DNA from: a bacterium | Lineage (GTDB): Bacteria > Latescibacterota > UBA2968 | NCBI GenBank assembly: GCA_027296045.1 | Contig: JAPUJS010000024.1 | Span: forward strand, 1-36,617 | DNA length: 36,617 nt | Reading direction: 5' to 3' | Part shown: positions 27,738 to 36,201 of the stretch, piece after piece | How the letters are laid out: each line of letters starts with the position of its first letter | How positions within the stretch are numbered: position 1 is the first letter of the stretch | Made by a program: the position numbers and the translations under genes | Notes under the pieces: generated by a model | Told to the model about the DNA's origin: nothing | Databases searched by the model: none | What the model saw: the letters and a program-made list of their open reading frames with translations, nothing else

Positions 27738-28616
27738 ATGATTGCCAGTATGACCGGCTTTGGAAAAGGAGAGACCGAAGCGGGCGAATATCGTGCTTCC
27801 GTCGAAGTTCGATCGGTAAACGGGCGCTATGGCGACGTGGTCGTGCATATATCCCGCTCCTTATCCGAATTGGAATCTCGGATCAAGTCGGCGGTGCTGG
27901 AAACGGTATCCCGTGGGCGGGTGGATGTTTCGGTGAATGTGGAAGGACAGCAGACCGAGCAGGGACGCCCCGTGTTGAACCTGGATGTCGTGGATGCCTA
28001 TGGGGAGGTATTGGCCGTTTTGAAAGAGCGGTTGCAGTTGTCTGGAGAGGCCGACCTGGCGGCGGTTGTAACCTTGCCCCATCTATTTAATTTTGAATCG
28101 CAGGGCCTGGATTTGGACGCGGTTTGGGAAGCCATCGCACCTGCTATTCAAGAGGCCGTGTCCGGCTGTTTGAATATGCGAAAAGCCGAGGGCAAAAAAC
28201 TGGCCGAAGATTTTGTGGCTCGCATTGGCATTTTGGAAGATTTGCTCCAGCAAGTGGAGGCGCTTGCCCCGGAGCGGGTGGTGACCATCCGCCAGAAGCT
28301 GGAAGACAAGCTGGCCATGTTGCTCACTCCCGAGCAGGTCGATGAGAACCGCCTGTTGATGGAGATCAGCATTTTGGCCGAGCGCAGCGATGTGACCGAA
28401 GAATGCGTGCGCTTCTACAGTCACAATGCGCAGTTCCTGGAAACGATGAAGCGAAATGAGGCGGTCGGGCGTCGGCTGAATTTTCTGCTTCAGGAAATGT
28501 TGCGGGAAGCCAATACCATTGGTTCCAAGGCCGGAGACGCCGAGATTGCCCACCTGGTGGTGGAGATGAAGGAAGAGATCGAGAAGCTTAAGGAGCAGGT
28601 GCAAAATATCGAATGA
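27738..28616 (+). CDS. yicC: YicC family protein (endoribonuclease-like)
   Basis: MIASMTGFGKGETEAGEYRASVEVRSVNGRYGDV..., ILAERSDVTEECVRFYSHNAQFLETM, GRRLNFLLQEMLREANTIGSKAGDAEIAHLVVEMKEEIEKLKEQVQNIE. Confidence 0.96.
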   Translation: MIASMTGFGKGETEAGEYRASVEVRSVNGRYGDVVVHISRSLSELESRIKSAVLETVSRGRVDVSVNVEGQQTEQGRPVLNLDVVDAYGEVLAVLKERLQLSGEADLAAVVTLPHLFNFESQGLDLDAVWEAIAPAIQEAVSGCLNMRKAEGKKLAEDFVARIGILEDLLQQVEALAPERVVTIRQKLEDKLAMLLTPEQVDENRLLMEISILAERSDVTEECVRFYSHNAQFLETMKRNEAVGRRLNFLLQEMLREANTIGSKAGDAEIAHLVVEMKEEIEKLKEQVQNIE

Positions 28617-28634
28617 GTGTGATCTTTACCGCTT

Positions 28635-29318
28635 ATGGAAAAATACGAACCCTCAACCCTTCGGGATTTGCGTCAACGGTTTCAGGACAACCCAGGGGCC
28701 TTTGCTGTTGTTGTGGCCGGGCCGTCGGGGGCGGGGAAGACATCTATTTGTCAGGAAGTGTTGGTGTATGATCCTGACGTCCGGCGTTGTGTGACCACTA
28801 CCACCCGTCCGAAGCGGTCGGACGAAGTCGATGGCGTGATGCGCCATTTTGTTTCTGAGGAAACCTTTGCCGACCTAGAGGTGCAAGACGCATTTGTTGA
28901 GCAGGCGATCGTATACGGGTTTCGATACGGGGCCACGTTTGAAGAGGTTATCAAAGCCCTGTCCGACAACCGTGTGATGCTGATGGATGTGGATGTGCAG
29001 GGGGTGGAGACGTGGAAGCAAGTTTTGCAAAACCACTGTGTGACCGTTTTTGTTTTGCCACCTTCGCTGGAGGAACTCGAAGTTCGACTGAAGGGCAGGC
29101 AGACAGAGGAGGAAACCTCGCTCCAGATCCGATTGGAAAATGCGATTGGAGAAATGCGCCAGGCGGGGTCCTACGATTATTTGATTGTGAACGACGACTT
29201 GGATCGGTCGGTGGCAGATTTGCTGGCCATTATTCGGGCCGAACGCAGCAAGGCCTCACGAAAAAAAGAGGCATTGTCCAACCTGGGTATTTCGGAATCT
29301 TCCGTTGCCCATCACTGA
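28635..29318 (+). CDS. gmk: Guanylate kinase
   Basis: VVVAGPSGAGKTSICQEVL, VTTTTRPKRSDEVDGVMRHFVSEETF, VMLMDVDVQGVETWKQ. Confidence 0.95.
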   Translation: MEKYEPSTLRDLRQRFQDNPGAFAVVVAGPSGAGKTSICQEVLVYDPDVRRCVTTTTRPKRSDEVDGVMRHFVSEETFADLEVQDAFVEQAIVYGFRYGATFEEVIKALSDNRVMLMDVDVQGVETWKQVLQNHCVTVFVLPPSLEELEVRLKGRQTEEETSLQIRLENAIGEMRQAGSYDYLIVNDDLDRSVADLLAIIRAERSKASRKKEALSNLGISESSVAHH

Positions 29319-29330
29319 AGGAGCACATGG

Positions 29331-29558
29331 ATGGCACAAGTTTTTTTTACAGAAGAGTTTGCTCGAGATGGTTTGAACCCGTATGAGGCGGTTCTTATGG
29401 CCTCCAAGGAATCGCGTCGGCTCAACAAGATTCGCCTGATGAACGACCTGGCCGAGGGGGAAGAAAAGGTCACGACACTGGCCATGAAGCGTCTGGTCAA
29501 CAAAAAGATTGAATTGTCATATGGCGAAGGCGAGGCAGGAGATGCCGCTTCAAAATAG
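29331..29558 (+). CDS. rpoZ: RNA polymerase omega subunit
   Basis: 75 aa; DGLNPYEAVLMASKESRRLNKIRLM...KVTTLAMKRLVNKKIELSY; located between gmk and coaBC. Confidence 0.88.
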   Translation: MAQVFFTEEFARDGLNPYEAVLMASKESRRLNKIRLMNDLAEGEEKVTTLAMKRLVNKKIELSYGEGEAGDAASK

Positions 29559-30738
29559 GCGGATTTTGTTGGGTGTAAGCGGGGGGATTGCCGCCTACAA
29601 GGGGGTAGAGGTGATGCGGCGCTTGCAAAAGGCCGGCGCTGAGGTGCGGGTGGTGATGACAAAGGCCGCCCAGAAATTTGTGCAACCCCTCACGTTTGAA
29701 GCCCTGTCGCACCACAAAGTCTATACCGATCTGTTTCCGTCCGAAGGGGATCCCGATGTCATTCACGTGATGTTGGGAAACTGGCCGGACCTGATCGTGG
29801 TTGTCCCGGCAACGGCCAATCTGATCGGTAAGATGGCCCATGGCCTGGCCGATGATTTGCTGACCTGCACCCTTTTGTCTTCTTCGGCGCCCGTTTTGTT
29901 GGCCCCTGCAATGGAAACCCAGATGTATGTACATCCTGCCGTGCAGCGGAATCTGGCTTTTTTGAAAGAGGCGGGATATGCTCAGGTCGGCCCAGAATCC
30001 GGCGATCTGGCCTCGGGCACCCGGGGTGTTGGACGGCTGTCGGAACCAAAAAAAATCGTGGAAGCCGTTTCCGTGTGTCTGGGCAGAACCCAGGATTTTC
30101 GGGGCAAACGCATTGTGGTCACGGCAGGCAGGACCGAACAGGATATCGATCCTGTTCGGTTTATCACCAACCGGTCGACCGGCAAAATGGGGAATGCGGG
30201 TGCACAACAGTCCTGGATGCGAGGGGCCGAAGTGGTGTTGAGTAGTGGACCGCGCAATTTGGAACCGCCCTCCGGGGTGGAAGTGATCGGGATTCGGACG
30301 GTGGCGGACTTGAAGGCGGCAACGACCACGGCGTTTAAAGATGCCGATGCCCTGATTATGACGGCGGCGGTGCTGGATTTCAGGCCCAAAGAGGTGTCGG
30401 CTGCCAAGATCAAAAAGTTGGGGGCCGGGTTGTCCCTAGACCTGGTACCGAACGATGATTTCCTGGTTTCTCTGGGGAAAAACAAGGGCGATCGGGTGGT
30501 GGTAGGCTTTGCAATGGAAACCGAGCAGGGCTTGGAAAATGCCCGGAAGAAACTGGAAGCCAAGCATCTGGATTTGATTGTGTTGAACAATTTGACCGAT
30601 GAAGGGGCGGGATTTGCGGTGGATACCAATGTGGTCACCCTCATCGAGAGCCAGGGACAGGTGGAAGCCCTGCCGCTGATGTCCAAGCAGGCGGTGGCCG
30701 ATCGGATTCTGGACTGGGTGGGAGATCGCTGGGGCTGA
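29542..30738 (+). CDS. coaBC: Bifunctional phosphopantothenoylcysteine decarboxylase / phosphopantothenate-cysteine ligase
   Basis: RRILLGVSGGIAAYKGVEVMRRLQKAGAEVRVVMTKAA, APAMETQMYVHPAVQRNL, VTAGRTEQDIDPVRFITNRSTGKMGNA, VVGFAMETEQ. Confidence 0.96.
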   Translation: MPLQNRRILLGVSGGIAAYKGVEVMRRLQKAGAEVRVVMTKAAQKFVQPLTFEALSHHKVYTDLFPSEGDPDVIHVMLGNWPDLIVVVPATANLIGKMAHGLADDLLTCTLLSSSAPVLLAPAMETQMYVHPAVQRNLAFLKEAGYAQVGPESGDLASGTRGVGRLSEPKKIVEAVSVCLGRTQDFRGKRIVVTAGRTEQDIDPVRFITNRSTGKMGNAGAQQSWMRGAEVVLSSGPRNLEPPSGVEVIGIRTVADLKAATTTAFKDADALIMTAAVLDFRPKEVSAAKIKKLGAGLSLDLVPNDDFLVSLGKNKGDRVVVGFAMETEQGLENARKKLEAKHLDLIVLNNLTDEGAGFAVDTNVVTLIESQGQVEALPLMSKQAVADRILDWVGDRWG

Positions 30739-30757
30739 ATTGGGGAGGACGGTTTTT

Positions 30758-31438
30758 GTGGAACCTTCGGTAGAACAGGAAGTCCGAGAGATTCTGGGAC
30801 TTGCAAGGCAGTATTTGAAAGCTCAGGTCGATCTGGGTGTGGGTTGGGTGCCGCGAAAAGAGGGGGTGCAAACCGGTGTGGCAGATGACCTGGAAGCCTT
30901 TCACCAATCGACGCTCGATTGTCAGCAATGTCGGCTGGCGCAGGGCAGGCGGACGGTGGTGTTTGGAAGTGGGAATCCAAACGCCGATATTCTGTTTGTA
31001 GGAGAAGCACCCGGGGCCGAAGAAGACCGCCAGGGTGTGCCTTTTGTTGGGGCTGCCGGGCGGTTGTTGACCCGAATGATTGAATCGATAGGATTGAAGC
31101 GCGAGGCGGTCTATATTGCCAACGTGATCAAGTGTCGGCCCCCCGGCAATCGGGACCCCCAGCGCGATGAAATTGAAGCGTGTGAACCGTATTTGATTCG
31201 ACAAATTGAAATGATTCAGCCGGTTGTGATTTGTACGCTGGGCAGGTTTGCGGCCCAAACCCTATTACAGACCACCGAATCGATGGGCCGGTTGCGCGGC
31301 AAGGTTTTTTCCTACCGGGGCATCAAGCTCATTCCAACCTATCACCCTGCTGCACTGTTGCGAAACGAAGGGTGGAAACGTCCGACCTGGGAAGATTTAA
31401 AGCTGCTTCGCAGGGAATATGACGGCACTCAATTTTGA
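30758..31438 (+). CDS. Type-4/5 uracil-DNA glycosylase (Fe-S)
   Basis: CQQCRLAQGRRTVVFGSGNPNADILFVGEAPGAEEDRQGVPFVGAAGRLLTRMI, NVIKCRPPGNRDP, IPTYHPAALLRNE; start taken at GTG 30758. Confidence 0.93.
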   Translation: MEPSVEQEVREILGLARQYLKAQVDLGVGWVPRKEGVQTGVADDLEAFHQSTLDCQQCRLAQGRRTVVFGSGNPNADILFVGEAPGAEEDRQGVPFVGAAGRLLTRMIESIGLKREAVYIANVIKCRPPGNRDPQRDEIEACEPYLIRQIEMIQPVVICTLGRFAAQTLLQTTESMGRLRGKVFSYRGIKLIPTYHPAALLRNEGWKRPTWEDLKLLRREYDGTQF

Positions 31439-31440
31439 GT

Positions 31441-32829
31441 ATGGCGACCCATCAACCCACAGTTCCTATTGAACAGACTTTGGCCGAGCGCACCTTGCCC
31501 CAGGCCCGCGAAGTGGAACGCGCCGTGCTCGGGGCAATGCTCATTGATAACCTGGCTATCGCCCGGGTGGTTGAAGTGCTGGGGGATGAATCCGCATTTT
31601 ACCACACGCCGCACCGCCGGGTGTATGCTGCGATCTTGAAACTGTATGAGCGTGGAGAACCCGCCGATCAGGTGACGCTGTCGGAAGAACTGAGCCGAAG
31701 GGGGCAACTGGACGAAGTGGGCGGGCCGGTCTTTGTTGCCGAACTTGCCGGGGAGATGGCCACGGCGGCCAATGCGGAATACCACGCCAATATTGTTCTG
31801 GAAAAAGCACAGCGACGTCGGTTGATTGATGCGTCCACCCAGACCATTACGGAATCTTATGCGGAAGGCGAAGATGTCCGGGCGATTATTGACCGGGCCG
31901 AGCAGCGGGTTTTCCGCATTGCCGAGGGAGAATTGAGCCAGGGCGTCCGGTCTTTGGAGTCGGCGCTTGGGGAAACGTTCGCCCAAATTGAAAGGGTCCA
32001 CGAACGGGCGGGCGCACTTTCGGGAGTGACGACCGGCTATACCGAAATGGACGAGATTACGGCCGGTTTGCAGGCTTCGGAGATGATCATTTTAGCCTCC
32101 CGCCCCTCGATGGGCAAAACGGCGCTGACGCTCTGTATAGCCCGCAATGCGGCCGTGAAGGGCAATACGCCGGTGTTGTTTTTTTCGTTGGAAATGGGCA
32201 TTGAGCAGTTGATTCAACGGCTGCTCTGTTCCGAGGCCCGGGTGAATTCTCACCGGCTTCGGACCGGCAGGCTTTCCGAAGAAGAGTGGCAGCGGTTGGC
32301 CGCCTGGACGGGGAAGTTGTATGACGCACCCATTTATATCGACGATACGCCAGCGCTGTCGCTTTTAGAGCTACGGGCCAAATCGCGTCGGGCCAAGGTA
32401 GAACACGATATCGGCCTGATTATCATCGACTACTTGCAGTTGATGACAACCTCGAATCAATTCCAGAGCCGAGAGCAAGAAATCGCAGAGATTTCCCGAT
32501 CGGTTAAGGCGCTGGCCAAGGAACTGAAGATACCGGTGGTGGCCTGCGCCCAGCTTTCTCGGGCTGTGGAAGGCCGGGTGGACAAGCGACCTCAGCTGGC
32601 CGATTTGAGGGAATCGGGCAGTCTGGAGCAGGACGCCGACGTGGTGATGTTCCTGTTCCGGCCCGAAGTGTACGGGCTGACCGACGAGGAGGGGAATACC
32701 CAGGAAGGGGTGGCCGAGGTGATTATTGGCAAACAGCGCAACGGTCCGGTAGGCAGTGTGTTTTTGACCTTTGTGGGAGAATATCTGCGCTTTGAAGAGC
32801 CTGAGTTGTACCGGGATTTCCCTCAGTGA
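31441..32829 (+). CDS. dnaB: Replicative DNA helicase
   Basis: LPQAREVERAVLGAMLIDNLAI, ILASRPSMGKTALTLCIARNAA, FFSLEMGIEQLIQRLL, GLIIIDYLQLM, AQLSRAVEGRVDKRPQLADLRESGSLEQDADVVMFLFRPE. Confidence 0.98.
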   Translation: MATHQPTVPIEQTLAERTLPQAREVERAVLGAMLIDNLAIARVVEVLGDESAFYHTPHRRVYAAILKLYERGEPADQVTLSEELSRRGQLDEVGGPVFVAELAGEMATAANAEYHANIVLEKAQRRRLIDASTQTITESYAEGEDVRAIIDRAEQRVFRIAEGELSQGVRSLESALGETFAQIERVHERAGALSGVTTGYTEMDEITAGLQASEMIILASRPSMGKTALTLCIARNAAVKGNTPVLFFSLEMGIEQLIQRLLCSEARVNSHRLRTGRLSEEEWQRLAAWTGKLYDAPIYIDDTPALSLLELRAKSRRAKVEHDIGLIIIDYLQLMTTSNQFQSREQEIAEISRSVKALAKELKIPVVACAQLSRAVEGRVDKRPQLADLRESGSLEQDADVVMFLFRPEVYGLTDEEGNTQEGVAEVIIGKQRNGPVGSVFLTFVGEYLRFEEPELYRDFPQ

Positions 32830-32841
32830 CGGGAGGCGGTT

Positions 32842-34212
32842 ATGGCCAAAGTGCGCACCCGGTTTGTGTGTCAGGGATGTGGGGCGGAAGCTTCCAGATG
32901 GTTCGGGCGGTGTAAGGGGTGCGGGACCTGGAACACCTGTGTGGAAGAAACGGTTGCCCCTCCTCCGACAAAGCAGAAGGGGATTGGATTCGTTTCGGGG
33001 CTGGCCAAAGCCCCCGTGCCGATTACCGAGGTGGACGGGCATCTTGAAGCGCGAATCAAAACCCGGATCGGCGAGTTCGATCGCACTTTGGGAGGCGGAA
33101 TTGTGCCGGGGATGGTGGCTCTGATAGGGGGCGATCCGGGGATCGGAAAATCGACGCTGTTGTTGCAAGGGATTTGCCAGCTGGCCCTGGAAGGGTTGAA
33201 AACTTTATACGTTTCGGCCGAGGAGTCGTTGCCCCAAACCCGAATGCGGGCGCAGCGGACCGGGTCGCTTTCCGACCAGCTCTATCTGGTGTCCGAATCC
33301 AATCTGGAGCTGATTTTGACCTTTATCGAAGACCTCCAGCCGACGGCGGTTGTGATCGATTCGGTGCAGGCGATTTACCATCCCGACTTGCAAAGCGCCC
33401 CCGGAAGTGTGAGCCAGGTGCGGGAGTGTTCTGCCCGGCTGGTGTCTTTGGCCAAGCGTACGGGTGTTGCGGTATTTTTGGTGGGCCACGTGACCAAGGA
33501 AGGGACGGTTGCAGGGCCGCGTGTGGTGGAACACCTGGTGGATACCGTGCTGTATCTGGAAGGGGAACGCCACGGGGCGTTTCGGATTTTGAGGGCCGCG
33601 AAAAATCGGTTTGGGTCGACCAACGAGATTGGCATTTTTGAAATGTCCGATCGGGGGATGCTGGCTGTTGAAAATCCTTCCCAGGTTTTTTTGAGCGACA
33701 GAGATGTGGACCGGAAGGGAACGGTCACGGTCTGTTCGATGGAAGGCACCCGGCCGATTCTGGTGGAAATTCAGGCGCTGGTGGCAGCCAGCAATTTTGG
33801 ATATCCCCAACGGGTTGCGACCGGTTTCGATGCACGAAGAATGGCCATTTTGATTGCCATTCTGGAGAAACGGTCGGGGCTTCAACTGGGTTCCCAGGAT
33901 ATTTTTGTGAACGTTGCCGGTGGCCTGAAGCTCGGTGAACCTGCTGTGGATCTTGGGGTGGCTCTGTCGATGGTGTCCAGTTTTCGAGACCGCCAGGTAG
34001 GGCCTACTACTGTTGCGGTGGGAGAACTGGGATTGGGTGGGGAGGTTCGGCCCGTCAGCCAGATGGACCGGCGGATCAACGAGGCCTACAAACTGGGGTT
34101 TACCCGTTGTATTTTGGCCAAGGCCAATCTGACGGGGTTGAAGGTGCCGGACGGAATGGAAGCCATTGGGGTTGCTGAAATTGATGCAGCCCAGGAAGTT
34201 GCATTTACCTAG
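32842..34212 (+). CDS. radA: DNA repair protein RadA
   Basis: C4 motif CQGCGAEASRWFGRCKGCGTWNT; GGDPGIGKSTLLLQ; RAAKNRFGSTNEIGIFEM; C-terminal Lon-like domain. Confidence 0.98.
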   Translation: MAKVRTRFVCQGCGAEASRWFGRCKGCGTWNTCVEETVAPPPTKQKGIGFVSGLAKAPVPITEVDGHLEARIKTRIGEFDRTLGGGIVPGMVALIGGDPGIGKSTLLLQGICQLALEGLKTLYVSAEESLPQTRMRAQRTGSLSDQLYLVSESNLELILTFIEDLQPTAVVIDSVQAIYHPDLQSAPGSVSQVRECSARLVSLAKRTGVAVFLVGHVTKEGTVAGPRVVEHLVDTVLYLEGERHGAFRILRAAKNRFGSTNEIGIFEMSDRGMLAVENPSQVFLSDRDVDRKGTVTVCSMEGTRPILVEIQALVAASNFGYPQRVATGFDARRMAILIAILEKRSGLQLGSQDIFVNVAGGLKLGEPAVDLGVALSMVSSFRDRQVGPTTVAVGELGLGGEVRPVSQMDRRINEAYKLGFTRCILAKANLTGLKVPDGMEAIGVAEIDAAQEVAFT

Positions 34213-34231
34213 AAGGCGAGCGAGGGTATTT

Positions 34232-34888
34232 ATGATACAGAGCAGATCTGCGGTACGGATTTCAAAGCTTTTGTCCTTGATGTTGCGCCACCGACCGGAT
34301 GAATTCGGCCTGGAGGTCGATGCGTTTGGGTTTGCCGATGTGGAGGCTGTTTTGTCGGCACTCCAGGCAAAGGACGGGGAGGTGACGATGGAGGATGTAG
34401 AGGCTGTGGTGTACGACGGTGAAAAGCAACGATTTGAGATCAAAGACGGTCGCATCCGTGCCCGATATGGTCATAGCTTTCCCATTGACCTGGGCGTAGA
34501 CCCTGCCGAACCGCCTGAATTTCTTTATAAAGGGGTTTCGCCAAAGGAAGTGGAGGGCATCTTGTCCGAAGGGCTGACGCCGATAGATCGACAATTTGTG
34601 CACCTGTCGTTTGAATCCGAAGTGGCCGCTCAAATAGGGGGTGGACGCGGACGACCGAGTGCGGTGATTCGGGTGGCGGCACAGGAAGCCCACGAGGCGG
34701 GTGTTGCATTTTTCGATTGCGGACCAACGGTGTTGACCGAGCAGGTGCCGACTGAATTTTTGACCCTCGAACAGAGACCGGAACGGGAAGCGTATCCGCC
34801 CGCCCCTACTCCCCCCCCGGCGAATGAAGCAGTTGCTTCCCAAGAAGTGACCTATGGACGGAGGCGGAGGTTTTCTTCGAGGCGATAA
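34232..34888 (+). CDS. kptA: RNA 2'-phosphotransferase (KptA/Tpt1 family)
   Basis: ISKLLSLMLRHRPDEFGLEVDAFGFADVEAVL, RIRARYGHSF, EFLYKGVSPKEVEGILSEGLTPIDRQFVHLS; extra Pro-rich and Arg-rich C-terminal tail. Confidence 0.92.
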   Translation: MIQSRSAVRISKLLSLMLRHRPDEFGLEVDAFGFADVEAVLSALQAKDGEVTMEDVEAVVYDGEKQRFEIKDGRIRARYGHSFPIDLGVDPAEPPEFLYKGVSPKEVEGILSEGLTPIDRQFVHLSFESEVAAQIGGGRGRPSAVIRVAAQEAHEAGVAFFDCGPTVLTEQVPTEFLTLEQRPEREAYPPAPTPPPANEAVASQEVTYGRRRRFSSRR

Positions 34889-34993
34889 TATCGGGATGGT
34901 AGGATACCGGCGTTTTCAAGATCGTTGGGTAGACTTTGACTCGGATCCTCCTGTGGTCTTTTCTCCCCAGATATTTTTAAGAGGCCAGCGTGT

Positions 34994-35911
34994 ATGGCGA
35001 AGTCGCGAAAAAAACCATCTCCCATTTCTGCAGTGCTGGAAGTGGCAGCCGATCTTGCGCAACAGCTGCAGGCAGACAAAATTCTGGTGATGGCCGAAGT
35101 GGGCGTGCGTCGCGAGGCAATTTTGGCATTGCATCAGGTGTGTTCGACGCTGGTTGTGACGCAGAACAAACGGTTTTTAGTGGGTATCGAAGACTTCGGG
35201 ATTGGACGCCTGACCTTCGATTTTGACGTCGACGGTATGGCCAATGTCGAATGGGTCCGGCAGGCGATTATTCTGGGGATGGAGGGCGGCTTCATCCAGC
35301 GGGGCAGCCTGGTGATCTGTGTAACACACCTCTTGGAATCCCGCGGGGTGGACTCGGTGGTGGCGGTGGACACAAGTCGGGGGTTTGAAGGATTTTATCC
35401 AGACAGTGTGGTGGCCCTGGCAGGGGATTATCCCATCGAGGTGGTCAAGGCCGCTCTGGATCTGGCGGTGGATATCGGTCAGGAAGGTCGCGAAGGCGAT
35501 CCGATCGGGGCGCTTTTTGTGATTGGAGATTCGGAACGGGTGTTGACGCATTCCAGGACAATGACATTTGACCCGTTTCGGGGCTATTCGGAACGGGAAA
35601 AAAATATCTGCAATGCCGATAACCGGGAGGGCATCAAAGAGGTTGCCCGAATGGACGGCGCTTTTGTCATTCAAGATCACGGCGTGGTTGTTTCGGGGAG
35701 CCGATATATTTCGGCAGACGTACAGGGATTGGTGCTGCCCAAAGGACTGGGGGCGCGACATGTGGCGGCGGCTTCGATTACAAAGCATACCCGGGCCATC
35801 GCGATTGCGGTTTCTCAGTCTACGGGTGTGGTTCGGGCCTTTAAGGAGGGCAAAATTGTGTTGCGTGTCGATCCGTCTAGACGCAGCATTAGCGGAAATT
35901 GGAGGCGATAG
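34994..35911 (+). CDS. DacZ-like diadenylate cyclase (N-terminal pyruvate-kinase-C-like region + C-terminal DAC domain)
   Basis: MDGAFVIQDHGVVVSGSRYISADVQGLVLPKGLGARHVAAASITKHTRAIAIAVSQSTGVVRAFKEGKIVLRV resembles DAC domains (DGA, RHx motifs), placed at the C-terminus after an alpha/beta domain. Confidence 0.82.
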   Translation: MAKSRKKPSPISAVLEVAADLAQQLQADKILVMAEVGVRREAILALHQVCSTLVVTQNKRFLVGIEDFGIGRLTFDFDVDGMANVEWVRQAIILGMEGGFIQRGSLVICVTHLLESRGVDSVVAVDTSRGFEGFYPDSVVALAGDYPIEVVKAALDLAVDIGQEGREGDPIGALFVIGDSERVLTHSRTMTFDPFRGYSEREKNICNADNREGIKEVARMDGAFVIQDHGVVVSGSRYISADVQGLVLPKGLGARHVAAASITKHTRAIAIAVSQSTGVVRAFKEGKIVLRVDPSRRSISGNWRR

Positions 35912-35920
35912 GAAGGGATT

Positions 35921-36106
35921 ATGGAAGCCATTGTGATTGGGGCAGGGCAGGCAGGGACCCACATTGCTCAGGTGCTCTCGATGGACCACCACAATGTGAC
36001 GCTGATCGATACCGATCGGGAACGGATTTTGCGGGCCGAAGAGACCCTGGATGTGCGCACGATTTGCGACCACGGGGCCAGTGAAACGTATTCCTACATG
36101 AGTTGA
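35921..36106 (+). pseudogene. trkA: TrkA-type NAD-binding (RCK N) domain, truncated after about 54 homologous residues
   Basis: MEAIVIGAGQAGTHIAQVLSMDHHNVTLIDTDRERILRAEETLDVRTICDHGAS then unrelated ETYSYMS-stop. Confidence 0.72.
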
Positions 36107-36114
36107 ATTCACCA

Positions 36115-36150
36115 CAGACTAATTTTCCCCGCGTAGGGAAAATTAGTCTG
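36115..36150. repeat. Perfect 15-bp inverted repeat just past the trkA truncation
   Basis: CAGACTAATTTTCCC-cgcgta-GGGAAAATTAGTCTG. Confidence 0.85.
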
Positions 36151-36201
36151 TATTTAATAAATGTTTGTAAACATTATAAATATGGTTCCTCGCTGTTTGG
36201 T

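Noticed and set aside
29982-31010. 342-aa minus ORF opposite coaBC/udg
   Set aside because: Antisense shadow of two recognised genes.
33205-34455. 416-aa minus ORF opposite radA/kptA
   Set aside because: Antisense shadow of radA and kptA, both identified by motifs.
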